NCBI GenBank assembly: GCA_028288725.1
Contig: JAQGIC010000047.1
Span: forward strand, 62,001-126,000
Direction of reading: 5' to 3'
DNA: 64,000 nt
DNA from: Rhodospirillales bacterium
Lineage (GTDB): Bacteria; Pseudomonadota; Alphaproteobacteria; ATCC43930; CGMCC-115725
Each line of letters begins with the position of its first letter. Within the stretch, counting starts at the first letter, position 1. The position numbers and the translations under genes are program-made. The notes beneath the pieces are model-generated. The model made no database searches. It saw nothing but the letters and a program-made list of their open reading frames with translations, and was not told where the DNA came from. Of the stretch, positions 26,581 through 34,875 are shown piece by piece.

Positions 26581-27381
26581 ATGTCGATTTCCTCAAAGAT
26601 CGCTCCTCATCTTCCTTATCTGCGCCGGTTCGCCCGGGCGCTGGCCGGCAGCCAGGCGGGCGGCGACGCCTATGCCGTGGCGACGCTGCAGACGCTCGTC
26701 GAGGAGCCGGCGCTGCTGCCGGATGGAGAAGACGTCCGGATCGGGCTCTATCGGTTGCTGCTGCGGATCTGGTCGACCGTGTCCGTGAACGATCTGGTGC
26801 CCGAATCGACGTTGCGCCAACTGGGCGACGCCGCGCGGCACAGCTTGGAATCGCTGGCGCCGCGCTCGCGCATCGCCTTCCTGCTGACGGCCGTCGACGG
26901 TCTGTCCCAGGATCAGGTCGCCCAGGTGCTCGACTGTTCCGCCAACGATGCCGGGGCGCTGATCGCGACCGCGCAGGAAGAGCTGGCCCAGCAGATGGCG
27001 ACGGACGTGCTCATCATCGAAGACGAGCCGATCATCGCCATGGACCTGGAGACGCTGGTCGAAAGCCAGGGTCATCGCGTCATCGGAGTGGCGACCACCC
27101 GGACCGAGGCGCAGGAACTCGTGCGGCTCAACCGTCCGGGCCTCGTGCTGGCCGATATTCAGCTGGCCGACGGCAGTTCGGGCCTCGACGCGGTCAACGA
27201 TATTCTGAAGTCGTTCGACGTTCCGGTGATTTTCGTCACGGCGTTCCCGGAGCAATTGCTGACCGGCGAGCGGCCGGAGCCGGCCTTCCTGGTGACCAAG
27301 CCGTTCCGCATCGAAGCGCTCAAGGCGGTCATCGGCCAGGCGCTGTTCTTCTCGGAAACCGCCAAAGCCCCGGCGCGGTAG
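26581..27381 (+). CDS. phyR: General stress response anti-anti-sigma regulator PhyR
   Basis: 266 residues. Residues 1-135 are the EcfG-like mimic domain (IAPHLPYLRRFARALAGSQ; LAPRSRIAFLLTAVDGLS), and 142-260 a receiver with acidic pocket IIEDEP (145-150), phosphoacceptor Asp192 (LADIQL), Thr in FVTAFPE and Lys240 (TKPF). When phosphorylated, PhyR binds NepR and frees EcfG. The start is the ATG at 26581, where homology with other PhyR proteins begins; a longer frame starts at 26542. It is divergent from nepR and followed by a 26-bp palindrome before the convergent repressor gene. Confidence 0.96.
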   Translation: MSISSKIAPHLPYLRRFARALAGSQAGGDAYAVATLQTLVEEPALLPDGEDVRIGLYRLLLRIWSTVSVNDLVPESTLRQLGDAARHSLESLAPRSRIAFLLTAVDGLSQDQVAQVLDCSANDAGALIATAQEELAQQMATDVLIIEDEPIIAMDLETLVESQGHRVIGVATTRTEAQELVRLNRPGLVLADIQLADGSSGLDAVNDILKSFDVPVIFVTAFPEQLLTGERPEPAFLVTKPFRIEALKAVIGQALFFSETAKAPAR

Positions 27382-27399
27382 GGCGGCCGATGGTCTGGT

Positions 27400-27425
27400 G
27401 CTCTCCGATCGCGCGATCGGAGAGC
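27400..27425. terminator. 26-bp perfect palindrome between convergent genes
   Basis: The 13-base arms at 27400-27412 and 27413-27425 are exact reverse complements with no loop base between them. It sits between the phyR stop and the repressor stop, 2 bp before the latter. There is no T-tract on either side, so it could be a terminator hairpin or a protein-binding site. Confidence 0.5.
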
Positions 27426-27427
27426 GC

Positions 27428-28171
27428 TCAGACGCCGCCACCACGCCAGATCACTTTGCCGACGACCTTGATCTCGGACGCGAGTTCGCTCGAGATCACC
27501 TCGGGCTGATAGACCGGATTGTCGCTGATGACATACAGCGTGCCGTCGAATTTACGCTGAACGCGTTTGACCAGGCGCTCGCTCCGCGCCTCGAACACAT
27601 AGATGCCGAACTCGGTGAAGGCCTCCGCCCGCGTATCGATGAGCAGCAGGTCGCCGTCGCGGATCCCGGGTTCCATCGAATCGCCGACGGCGGAAATCAG
27701 CATGACCCGCTCCGGGTTCAGGTCGAACACCGCCCGGATCCAGTCTTGTCGAAAGGCGATGAATTCGGCCGGCTGTTCCGGCGCCGGCCTGCCGCTGCCG
27801 GCCGCGGCCGCTTTCGGCTTCTGCGGCAGCAGCAGGAATTCGTCGAGCGGCGGCCGATCGGTTCCGTCACGACCGACCGCGTGACGGTGGCTCGATGCGT
27901 CGCGCAGAATCGGCTGATCGCCCTCGCCGCGCACCAGCCAGGCGATGTCGACCCCGGCGGCGTCGGCAAAGCTGATCAGCCGCTCACGGCTGGGCTCCGC
28001 TTCGCCGCGCAACCATTTGCGCAAGGCCGAGGGCGATACGCCGGCGGCTTTGGCCAGCTTATCGGCGCTCGGCCAATGATCGAGCACGAACTGCAGGCGT
28101 GCCGTGAAGGCTTGCCGCTGGCCCCCGTGCTGAAAGGGGGAGGATGCGATCTCGTCGATTTTATTCCGCAC
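27428..28171 (-). CDS. Phage-type repressor: HTH + S24 (LexA-like) peptidase
   Basis: 247 residues from the GTG at 28171. The N-terminal HTH is at about 20-75 (DKLAKAAGVSPSALRKWLRG), a Pro/Ala-rich linker at about 110-140, and the C-terminal S24 peptidase fold at about 150-240 with the catalytic Ser in GDSMEPGIRDGD and the catalytic Lys in LVKRVQRKFDG. This is the layout of self-cleaving phage repressors and of the Mu-like c repressor, inactivated through RecA during DNA damage. It is divergent from a Ner-like protein. A start at 28240 is possible but adds residues without homology. No integrase or structural phage genes are nearby. Confidence 0.85.
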   Translation of the reverse strand: MRNKIDEIASSPFQHGGQRQAFTARLQFVLDHWPSADKLAKAAGVSPSALRKWLRGEAEPSRERLISFADAAGVDIAWLVRGEGDQPILRDASSHRHAVGRDGTDRPPLDEFLLLPQKPKAAAAGSGRPAPEQPAEFIAFRQDWIRAVFDLNPERVMLISAVGDSMEPGIRDGDLLLIDTRAEAFTEFGIYVFEARSERLVKRVQRKFDGTLYVISDNPVYQPEVISSELASEIKVVGKVIWRGGGV

Positions 28172-28265
28172 GAATCGGCACTCTTCCGCTTGAGGTGTTG
28201 GCACTTTTCCGCATAAACCTAGAAAGCTCCACCGCGGCATGATTCAATTGAAGTACATTTCGCTC

Positions 28266-28281
28266 ATTCTCTAAAGAGAAT
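28266..28281. promoter_or_regulatory. Candidate operator between repressor and Ner-like gene
   Basis: An inverted repeat with 6-base arms ATTCTC and GAGAAT around TAAA lies 10 bp before the Ner-like start. It overlaps a possible -10 (TAAAGA) whose -35 would be TTGAAG at 28248-28253. Its position suits binding by the repressor or by Ner. Confidence 0.45.
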
Positions 28282-28291
28282 TTTTTTCAAG

Positions 28292-28534
28292 ATGCCTGCA
28301 GATCAGTCCGATACGTCTGGTTCAAGCGCCGACTGGCATCCCGCCGATGTGCTGGCCGCGCTCAAGAAGCGCGGAAAGAGCCTCGCCGGGATTTCCGTCG
28401 CATCGGGATACCACCCCACCGCCGCCGGCAAAGCCCTCAAGCGCCCCTGGCCGGCCATGGAGCGAACCATCGCGGCCGAATTGGGCATAACGCCGGAAGA
28501 GATCTGGCCAAGCCGCTATCCGCGCCAGCGGTAG
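28292..28534 (+). CDS. Ner-like (Mu-family) winged HTH regulator
   Basis: 80 residues. It matches the Ner/Nlp family: WHPADVLAALKKRGKSLAGI, then a recognition helix in SVASGYHPTAAGKALKRPWP, then ERTIAAELGITPEEIWPSRY, a family-typical ending. In phage Mu, Ner represses early and repressor promoters and faces the c repressor gene, exactly as here. There is no clear Shine-Dalgarno sequence before the ATG (TTTTTTTCAAG), so translation may be weak or nearly leaderless. Cellular homologues (Nlp/SfsB) also exist, so domestication is possible. Confidence 0.8.
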   Translation: MPADQSDTSGSSADWHPADVLAALKKRGKSLAGISVASGYHPTAAGKALKRPWPAMERTIAAELGITPEEIWPSRYPRQR

Positions 28535-28824
28535 CCGGTCTGGTACGGCGCCCGATACGGCAGCGTTACCGTCCTAACCAGAGAATACGTCAAGTCAAGC
28601 GTGGTTCCCATTCGTGGAAATTCACACTATCGGATGAGAATTTCCTGAATTGTCGCACTTTTCGAGCACAAATGCACGCGCGGCCTGGAGGTAGTTCGAC
28701 CGCAGGCTTACGGTGCTGTCCCTGACAACCCGGGCGTCCGCGTCTTGCCGAATCGCCGAGGGCCCTACGGCGGGATGCAGGAAAATATCCCTGCTTTCGA
28801 CCAAGGTATATTTTTGCGAGAGGA
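28535..28824. other. Intergenic stretch, no gene recognised
   Basis: I find no convincing coding region here; a minus-strand open frame from 28988 has no ribosome site and no recognisable family. It contains a 12-base match (GGTTCCCATTCG) to the nepR-phyR intergenic region near 28603, without an EcfG -10 at correct spacing. The right end leads into the promoter of the YXWGXW gene. Confidence 0.4.
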
Positions 28825-28850
28825 CGAACCGTAGCGTCACCCGGGCCGTT
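28825..28850 (+). promoter_or_regulatory. Possible EcfG-type promoter of the YXWGXW gene
   Basis: CGAAC (28825-28829), a 17-nt spacer and CGTT (28847-28850); the -35 has one mismatch. It lies 82 bp before the ATG of the exported YXWGXW protein. Confidence 0.4.
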
Positions 28851-28932
28851 ATGCTGCGGACAGCCCGAATCCGCGGTGGGGTAACTCGATCGCGACGTCG
28901 ATCCGGGCTTCGAATACGAAGGGATCATATTC

Positions 28933-29898
28933 ATGCGGTTGCTGCGCTCCTCGGCCTTCCTCGCGGCGCTCGCCTTCGCCCCGCTCACGCTGCCGCAACC
29001 GGCGTCGGCGGCGGTGTTCGTTTCCGTGCAGATCGCGCCGCCGGCCCTGCCGGTTTATGTCCAGCCGCCGTTGCCGGCGCCGGGTTATATCTGGACCCCC
29101 GGCTATTGGGCCTATGCCGATGCGGGCTATTACTGGGTGCCGGGAACCTGGGTGTTGGCGCCGCAGCCGGGCCTGCTCTGGACCCCGGCCTACTGGGGCT
29201 GGAACGGCGGGGTCTATCTGTTCCATGCCGGCTATTGGGGTCCGCATGTCGGCTTCTACGGCGGCATCAACTACGGCTTCGGCTATGGCGGCGTCGGGTA
29301 TCTGGGCGGCCGCTGGGATCACGGCGAATTCGCCTACAATCGCACGGTCAACAACGTGACCATCACCAATACCCACAATATCTATAACCAGCGGGTTCCC
29401 GCCGGCCCGGCCAGCCGGGTCAGCTTCAACGGCGGCGCCGGCGGTCTCGCCGCCCGGCCGACGCCGGCCGAGGAGGCGGTCGCCCACGAGCGCCATATCG
29501 AGCCGACGGCGTTGCAGGCGCACCACCAGGAAGCGGCCGCTGCGAACCGGGCGCAATTCGCTTCGGTCAATCATGGCCGACCGGCGGTGGGGGCAAGCGC
29601 TCAGCCTGGCGTGATGTCCGGCCGGGGGGCCGTTCCCGCCCGCGCCGCGGGCGGCCCGGTCGGGAATGCGGCGCGGGTGCCGGGACCCCATCCGACCGTG
29701 GGGGCGGCCGGTCCCCGCCCGACGGGCGCCCAGCATGCCGCGGTCATGCCGAACGGACCGCGGGCCGGCGGACGTCCCGCGGCGGTGCCGCATGCGGCTG
29801 CCCAGGGGCGGCCGGCCCCGCGCCCCGCAGCACCGCCTCGTGCGGCCCGTCCCACCGCGGCCCCGCACCCGGCCGGACGTCCGGAAGAACGTCGCTAG
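28933..29898 (+). CDS. Exported YXWGXW-repeat protein with Pro/Ala-rich tail
   Basis: 321 residues. A Sec signal peptide (LLRSSAFLAALAFAPLTL, cleaved after PASA at about residue 27) is followed by the YXWGXW-type repeats: GYIWTPGYWAY, YYWVPGTWVL and LLWTPAYWGWNGG at about 51-95, then a Gly/Tyr-rich segment and an Asn-rich stretch (NNVTITNTHNIYNQ). The last 170 residues are Ala, Pro, Gly and Arg-rich and probably disordered. Such proteins occur in the envelope of Gram-negative bacteria and have no settled function. A hairpin terminator region follows the stop. Confidence 0.8.
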   Translation: MRLLRSSAFLAALAFAPLTLPQPASAAVFVSVQIAPPALPVYVQPPLPAPGYIWTPGYWAYADAGYYWVPGTWVLAPQPGLLWTPAYWGWNGGVYLFHAGYWGPHVGFYGGINYGFGYGGVGYLGGRWDHGEFAYNRTVNNVTITNTHNIYNQRVPAGPASRVSFNGGAGGLAARPTPAEEAVAHERHIEPTALQAHHQEAAAANRAQFASVNHGRPAVGASAQPGVMSGRGAVPARAAGGPVGNAARVPGPHPTVGAAGPRPTGAQHAAVMPNGPRAGGRPAAVPHAAAQGRPAPRPAAPPRAARPTAAPHPAGRPEERR

Positions 29899-29906
29899 AA
29901 AGCATA

Positions 29907-29980
29907 AGGCCTCCGCTGCCGGCGGGCAGCGGAGGCCTGAGCGATACCGGCCGGGTCCCGAGGGTACCCGGCCGTTTCTT
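29907..29980. terminator. Two hairpins between convergent genes
   Basis: First hairpin: perfect 14-bp arms 29907-29920 and 29925-29938. Second hairpin: 9-bp arms 29948-29956 and 29966-29974, followed by TTTCTTTT, a rho-independent terminator for the plus-strand gene. On the minus strand the first hairpin may terminate the LTXXQ gene. Confidence 0.7.
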
Positions 29981-29986
29981 TTGGCG

Positions 29987-30466
29987 CTATTGCGCCGTCG
30001 CGTCGGGGCCGGTGCCCTTGAACAGCGCGCGCTCCTGCTGATGCAGGCTTTCGAGTTGCGCGTGGGTCTGGGCGCTTTGGGCCAGTTGGGCCGGGCTCAG
30101 CAGCGCGCGGACCTGCAGCGCGGTTGCCAGATGCTGGCTCTCCAATTGCTGGCGGATCTGGTCGGCCTGCTGCTGGAGCGGGGTCAATTGCGCCTGGGTG
30201 ACCGCGCCGGTGCTGGCCAGCAGATCGCCGATCTGCTTGCGGTCCGCCCGGAGCTGCTGGGCCAGCGGCTTCGCCGTGCCCCGGCTCGTCTGCACGATCT
30301 GCTGGATCTGTGCCTTCTGCTCGGGCGTCAGGTTGACGCCTTTCAGAAAGCCGAACTCGCCGTGATGGCCGCCATGATGATCGCCCTGGCCACCGGGAGC
30401 GGCCAGGGCCGCGAGCGGAACGGCCGCCACGCATAGGGCAGCGATCAGCGTCTTCTTACCGAACAT
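29987..30466 (-). CDS. Spy/CpxP-like periplasmic LTXXQ protein
   Basis: 159 residues. The signal peptide (FGKKTLIAALCVAAVPLAAL, cleavage near ALA-APG at about 22) precedes a His/Gly-rich stretch (GDHHGGHHGEF), possibly metal-binding. A helical Gln-rich region carries two LTXXQ-like motifs: LTPEQKAQIQQIVQ and later LLSPAQLAQ. Spy and CpxP family members are periplasmic chaperones or stress modulators. No Cpx or zinc-resistance partner is next to it. It is convergent with the YXWGXW gene and upstream of another exported-protein gene in the same direction. Confidence 0.8.
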   Translation of the reverse strand: MFGKKTLIAALCVAAVPLAALAAPGGQGDHHGGHHGEFGFLKGVNLTPEQKAQIQQIVQTSRGTAKPLAQQLRADRKQIGDLLASTGAVTQAQLTPLQQQADQIRQQLESQHLATALQVRALLSPAQLAQSAQTHAQLESLHQQERALFKGTGPDATAQ

Positions 30467-30506
30467 TTGAATACCTCGGGACTGGTCTATCGGGAGCGAG
30501 GGCGCG

Positions 30507-30848
30507 TTATTGAACGATCCGCCAGGTGCCGTCCGGCTGCTGGCACGCGGTGCCGTAGCTTTGTTGCGGCTGACCGTTCACTTGGATGGTCGTCTGATAT
30601 TCGCGGCAGTTCTGGGTCGCCGGGGCCGGGACATAGGCGGTCGGGGCCGGGGCATAGGCCACCGGCGGCGGCGGGTAATAGACCGGCGGGGGCGCATAAT
30701 AGACCGGCGGCGGGCCGAACAGCGGCAGGCCGACGCCGACGCTGACGAAGGTTCTGGCTTCGGCCGGGGCCGCCGCCAAGCCGCTGAACAGGGCCGCCCC
30801 GGCAACGGCCGCGAGCAGCAGGGTCCTCGAAGACTTCTGGATCTGCAC
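30507..30848 (-). CDS. Small exported protein with 17 kDa-antigen-like C-terminus
   Basis: 113 residues. The signal peptide (SSRTLLLAAVAGAALFSGLA, cleaved after AEA near 31) is followed by a Pro/Tyr-rich low-complexity stretch with repeats of the PPPVYY/PPPVAY type (about 45-75). The C-terminal segment, starting NCREYQTTIQVNGQPQQSYG and ending in a WRIVQ tail, resembles the C-terminus of the rickettsial 17 kDa surface antigen family, but the glycine-zipper part of that family is missing. Function unknown; envelope-located. Confidence 0.7.
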   Translation of the reverse strand: MQIQKSSRTLLLAAVAGAALFSGLAAAPAEARTFVSVGVGLPLFGPPPVYYAPPPVYYPPPPVAYAPAPTAYVPAPATQNCREYQTTIQVNGQPQQSYGTACQQPDGTWRIVQ

Positions 30849-30974
30849 GGAAACCTCCTTTGCGCCATCCTGCCTAATGATATGGCAGATCGCGCCCGGA
30901 TCTCCCCAATCCGACCGGTCTTTTTTGGTAACGAACTATGTCGTTCGAAACCCGCCGCTGACGTGGGGCTTCGG

Positions 30975-31826
30975 CTAAGAGCCGTTCGGAAAGTCGGCGC
31001 CGATGCTGGTCTCCCGCCAGGCCTCGATCTCGGCCAGGCGGGCTCGGAGCTTGGCGGTAACGCCGTCGAAGGCGACGGCACCGAGCACCAGATGGCGCGG
31101 CGGGTGCTCGGCCTCGGTCAGCTCGACCATCGCCGCCGCCGCGCGCACCGGGTCGCCCGGCTGGGTGCCGCTGATCGCCGCCGTCGCCTTCATTCGGGCG
31201 CCCGCCGTTTCGGCATAGTCCGCGATCTTCACGGGCGTTTGCGTCAGGGAGCGTCCAGCCCAATCGGTGCGGAACGGGCCAGGCTCGACGCAGGTCACGT
31301 GGATGCCGAGCGGCTGGGTTTCGGCGGCGAGCGCATCGGAAAATCCCTCGATCGCGTGCTTGCTGGCCGCATAATAGCCGGAGCCTTGGAAGCCGATGAA
31401 GCCCGCCATCGAAGTGATGTTGATGATATGGCCCTTTCGGCGCGCCCGCATGCCGGGCAGCACCGTCCGGGTCATAGCGAACAGGCCGAAGACGTTGGCA
31501 TCGAACTGCGCGCGGATTTCCGCATCCACGCCTTCCTCGATCGAGGCCTGATAGCCGTAGCCCGCATTGTTGACCAGCACGTCGATCGCGCCGAAATGGG
31601 CTTCAGCCGCCTTTGCCGCCGCGTCGATCTGGCCCTGGTCCGTCACATCGAGACTGAGTGCGAGCGCGCGATCCCCGGCGCCGCGGACCAGATCGGCGAG
31701 GCGGGTTTTGTCGCGCGCCGTGACGACGGCACGTCCGCCGCGGGCCAGCACGAGCTTGGCCAGCTCATGGCCGAACCCGGTCGAACAGCCGGTGATGAAC
31801 CAGACGGGAGAGGTCTCGGATGTCAT
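30975..31826 (-). CDS. Short-chain dehydrogenase/reductase (SDR)
   Basis: 283 residues, classical SDR. The nucleotide-binding motif is in VWFITGCSTGFGHELA (about 8-23), NNAG at about 86-89 (VLVNNAGYGYQ), catalytic Ser in INITSMAGF and the YxxxK catalytic pair in YYAASKHAIEGFS. The basic residue after beta-2 (TARDKTRL) suggests NADP(H) preference. Substrate cannot be assigned. The nearest gene on the same strand is a small exported protein ending 20 bp further upstream; no pathway context is visible. Confidence 0.85.
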   Translation of the reverse strand: MTSETSPVWFITGCSTGFGHELAKLVLARGGRAVVTARDKTRLADLVRGAGDRALALSLDVTDQGQIDAAAKAAEAHFGAIDVLVNNAGYGYQASIEEGVDAEIRAQFDANVFGLFAMTRTVLPGMRARRKGHIINITSMAGFIGFQGSGYYAASKHAIEGFSDALAAETQPLGIHVTCVEPGPFRTDWAGRSLTQTPVKIADYAETAGARMKATAAISGTQPGDPVRAAAAMVELTEAEHPPRHLVLGAVAFDGVTAKLRARLAEIEAWRETSIGADFPNGS

Positions 31827-31846
31827 TGGAAGGGGTACCTTTCGCG

Positions 31847-32272
31847 TTATTTCGCCTTGTCATGCTCCGTCATGCCGACCGTCTTATAGTCGTAGGTCGG
31901 GTAGAATTCGGTCCGGTACGGACCCCAGGCGGTATCCTCCAGCACGCGGTTGACCTCGCGAATGCGCGAAGCGGGCAGGCGCAGCACGATGATCTGGCCG
32001 ATGCCCATCGCCACGGTCCAACTGACCACCTCCATCCCCGCCGGCGGGAATGCCTTGTAGAAGCCCTGCTTGGCCAGTTGCGCGTTCAGCTCGGCCAGCG
32101 GCCGCGACTGGTCATGCCTCAGGAAGATGGTCAGCAGGACGGCATTGTCCGGCGTGGCGGCGGCGGTCCCGGCCGCCGGAGCCGCCGTCGTCTGGGCCTG
32201 GACGGTGCCCGGTCCCGCCAGGATGCCGGCCAACATGGCCGCGATCGCAATCGTTCTGAATCCGTGCCGCAT
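31847..32272 (-). CDS. Exported protein of about 120 mature residues, unknown family
   Basis: 141 residues from the ATG at 32272, which follows a GGAG ribosome site. The signal peptide (TIAIAAMLAGILAGPGTVQA) is cleaved near QAQ at residue 26. The mature part contains NAVLLTIFLRHDQSRPLAEL, then a hydrophobic alternating pattern (WTVAMGIGQIIVLRLPASRI) and a Tyr-rich end (GPYRTEFYPTYDYKTV). It could be a small alpha/beta periplasmic domain with a muconolactone-isomerase-like look, but I cannot assign a family. It ends 20 bp before the SDR gene on the same strand and is probably co-transcribed with it. Confidence 0.7.
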   Translation of the reverse strand: MRHGFRTIAIAAMLAGILAGPGTVQAQTTAAPAAGTAAATPDNAVLLTIFLRHDQSRPLAELNAQLAKQGFYKAFPPAGMEVVSWTVAMGIGQIIVLRLPASRIREVNRVLEDTAWGPYRTEFYPTYDYKTVGMTEHDKAK

Positions 32273-32430
32273 CGGCCACTCCTGAAAAAGGGACGCGGAG
32301 CGGCTTGACGTCGCTTCGCGTCCGACGACGCCCCGGTCCCGGGACCATGCATTCCGGCCCGCAGCATGGTCCGGCGCCCGGGACAGGATCAAGCCCGCCG
32401 GCCTGCGACACAGGCACTCGGGGCCGCCGC

Positions 32431-34875
32431 CTATTGGGTCACCACCAACTGGCTGAGCGTCGTGCCGGCGGCCGACAGGTTGCGCACGCGGATGCCATGC
32501 AGGCCGGTGGTGAGCGCGCCGGTCCAGGTGCCTCTGCCGACCGGCTTTCCGTCGACGATGATCGTCAGGTTCGAGGGCGTCGCCGCATTGGTCGTGACCG
32601 TGAACGTGCCGGGCTTGGCGACCGAGACGGTCCAGGCCAGGTAGTCGCCGATATGGCTGAGCTTGTCGGTCGTCTTGCCGCTGGGGCTGACGCCCATGTC
32701 GAACGCCAGCGGCACTCTGCCCGGGATCGGAAAGGCGAAGGTCTGGGTCGGACGGGGCGCGGTGATCGCCTTGATGATCGCCGCCATCTTGGGCGTCGAC
32801 AATTCGTTGGTCGTCGGGCTGGCGATGCCGTAGGCGTTGTTGCCGGCCGCGTTGAACACGAACGGATAGCCGCCGCCCAGCTGGAAGAATCGATCGATCG
32901 CCCCGATCTCCTCGCCCTCCGCCGCCGCCGATCTGTTGGCGAGCAACTGCACGGCTGACGGCGAATCGCCGCCGACTTCGAAGCCGCCTTCGTAGCCCAT
33001 CTCATGCAGGCCGAACGCCTCGGCCCAGATCGTATCGCCCTCGGTCGAGGGGTTGGTCTGGCCCGCGCCCAGGATCGCCTCGACCGAGGCGGCCGCGGGC
33101 GATTTCGACGTCACATACCAGCCGGCGCCGCCACCCCAGAGATAGTAATTGGCCGGGCGCGCGATGGAGACATGCTGCCCGCCGTCGGCGTTGCCGTAAT
33201 AATTCTCCAGGAAGGTCAGGCCGACGGCCGCGGTGTTGTTGCTATTGGCATATTGCCACTCGAACACGGGCCGGACCCGGCTCATCATGCCGCTGTCGGA
33301 CCAGACGGCGCGAAACAGGTCGCTGATCCGGCGGGTCCGGTCGACCACCCGGCGCTGGGCCCAGATCGTGGGGCTGGTCGCACCGTCGTAGTTCAGCGGC
33401 GAGCCGCCGGCGGCGACGGCGGATACCGCCAGCGCCTCGTTCCCGGCCTGCTGCGGATAGTGCGCATTCCAGAGCTCGTTGGAATATTCGACATAGATCT
33501 TCAGATTGGCGTTGAGCGGCGGATAGGTGGGGTTCGCCTGCCGGCTGGTATAGGGATTTTTGCCGTCGCTGCCGTAAGCCAGCAACTGGGCCAGGCGGAT
33601 GACGTAATCGTCGTCGGCATAGAGCGGAACATTGATCCAGGCGTCCTTGCCGGTTTCGTTCGCGAGTGCCACCAGATATTCCAGCGCGCCGCCCTTGCCC
33701 TGCCAACCCCAGCCGGACACGAGCTGATCCTGGGTCGCGTCGCTCGGCAACGATCGTTCGGACCAGGTCGAGAGCTTGTTGCCCGTCATCGCCAGGTAAT
33801 CCATGAAGCGGATGCCGGTGAAATAGGACAGCAGCGCCTTGTAGTGCGCGTTGAACAGTTCGCCGTCGGCATAACTGGTGGTCGAGCCGGGCGCGACCGG
33901 CCGCATGATCTTCAGCCCGGTGACGCCGCTGCCGACAGCCGATCCGGCGGTACGTCTGGTCGTGGCAAAGCCGATGTTGGCAGCCGTCGTGCCGGTGGCG
34001 GACACGACCCATTTCGCCCGCGTGAGATTGGTCGCCGCGTCATAGCCGACTCCGGCCGGCAGCACCGTGCCGTAGCTCTTGCCCCCGACGACGAAGCTGC
34101 CGAGCTTGTTCCAGTCGGTCAGCTTGGCCTCGCCGTTGAAGCTCACCTCGTAGGTGCCGTGCATCTCCAGCCCATTGCTCCACAGCGGCAAGGTCGCATC
34201 CGTGCGCGGCCAGCCGTCGGCGTCGAGCGCGACCGACACTCCGACATCGGAATATCCGCCGAAATGGCGCGCCTCCTTGGCCGCATCGGCGAACATGGTG
34301 GCCTGGTCGTTGATGACCGGTGTCGACCCGTTGATGCCGAGCGGCGTCGCCGCATCGATCACCTGCTGCGGCACGGTCGGGCTCGACCAGCCCAGTTGCA
34401 GCGCGCCGGACTTGGAATGCTGCGTGTAATGGATCGACAGGTCATAGGACTGGCCGGCCTCCAGGGCCATCGCCTTGCGGTCGGTCTTGCTCGCCTGGCT
34501 CGGATCGTTGATCAGTTCGGTCCAGCCGGTCGTGCCGGGCTTGCGGATATAGAGCGCCGCGCTGTCGGTCGAGGCGAGCGTGAAGGTGTAGGTTTCCGAG
34601 ACCGACGGGATGACCGTGCCCGTCCAGACGCCGCTGAAGCCGCTCCAGCCGGCGGTCTTGAACGCGGGCGAGACGGAGCCGCCGGGCCCCTGGCCCTGCC
34701 AGTTGAAATCGATCCGGGCGTCGCGCCGCTGGAACGCGCCGCCGCCGCCGGTGCCTTCGGTATAGGCGCCGAGAAAGCCGCCCCAGAGTACGCCCTGGGC
34801 CTTGGCGGCGGGGGCGGCGATCGTCGAGGAGAGCAGAATGCCGAGCAGAGGCATGGTGCGGGAATTCCAAAGCAT
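32431..34875 (-). CDS. Large secreted PA14-domain protein, putative glycosidase
   Basis: 814 residues. The signal peptide ends near AKAQG (residue 27). A PA14-like beta-domain occupies about 30-165 (FNWQGQGPGG, GFSGVWTGTVIPSVSETYTF), a domain that often binds carbohydrate. A central region of about 350-650 residues has TIM-barrel-like features, notably YVEYSNELWNAHYP, whose Asn-Glu pair resembles the acid/base site of clan-A glycosidases. The C-terminal 90 residues look like a carbohydrate-binding beta-sandwich (FTVTTNAATPSNLTIIVDGK). No named GH family can be assigned by eye. The ATG follows a GGAAAGG ribosome site. No partner genes are near; exopolysaccharide or cellulose processing is only a guess. 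Confidence 0.75.
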   Translation of the reverse strand: MLWNSRTMPLLGILLSSTIAAPAAKAQGVLWGGFLGAYTEGTGGGGAFQRRDARIDFNWQGQGPGGSVSPAFKTAGWSGFSGVWTGTVIPSVSETYTFTLASTDSAALYIRKPGTTGWTELINDPSQASKTDRKAMALEAGQSYDLSIHYTQHSKSGALQLGWSSPTVPQQVIDAATPLGINGSTPVINDQATMFADAAKEARHFGGYSDVGVSVALDADGWPRTDATLPLWSNGLEMHGTYEVSFNGEAKLTDWNKLGSFVVGGKSYGTVLPAGVGYDAATNLTRAKWVVSATGTTAANIGFATTRRTAGSAVGSGVTGLKIMRPVAPGSTTSYADGELFNAHYKALLSYFTGIRFMDYLAMTGNKLSTWSERSLPSDATQDQLVSGWGWQGKGGALEYLVALANETGKDAWINVPLYADDDYVIRLAQLLAYGSDGKNPYTSRQANPTYPPLNANLKIYVEYSNELWNAHYPQQAGNEALAVSAVAAGGSPLNYDGATSPTIWAQRRVVDRTRRISDLFRAVWSDSGMMSRVRPVFEWQYANSNNTAAVGLTFLENYYGNADGGQHVSIARPANYYLWGGGAGWYVTSKSPAAASVEAILGAGQTNPSTEGDTIWAEAFGLHEMGYEGGFEVGGDSPSAVQLLANRSAAAEGEEIGAIDRFFQLGGGYPFVFNAAGNNAYGIASPTTNELSTPKMAAIIKAITAPRPTQTFAFPIPGRVPLAFDMGVSPSGKTTDKLSHIGDYLAWTVSVAKPGTFTVTTNAATPSNLTIIVDGKPVGRGTWTGALTTGLHGIRVRNLSAAGTTLSQLVVTQ

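Noticed and set aside
28590-28988. Minus-strand open frame of 132 codons
   Set aside because: It overlaps the start of the YXWGXW gene, lacks a ribosome site and resembles no family.
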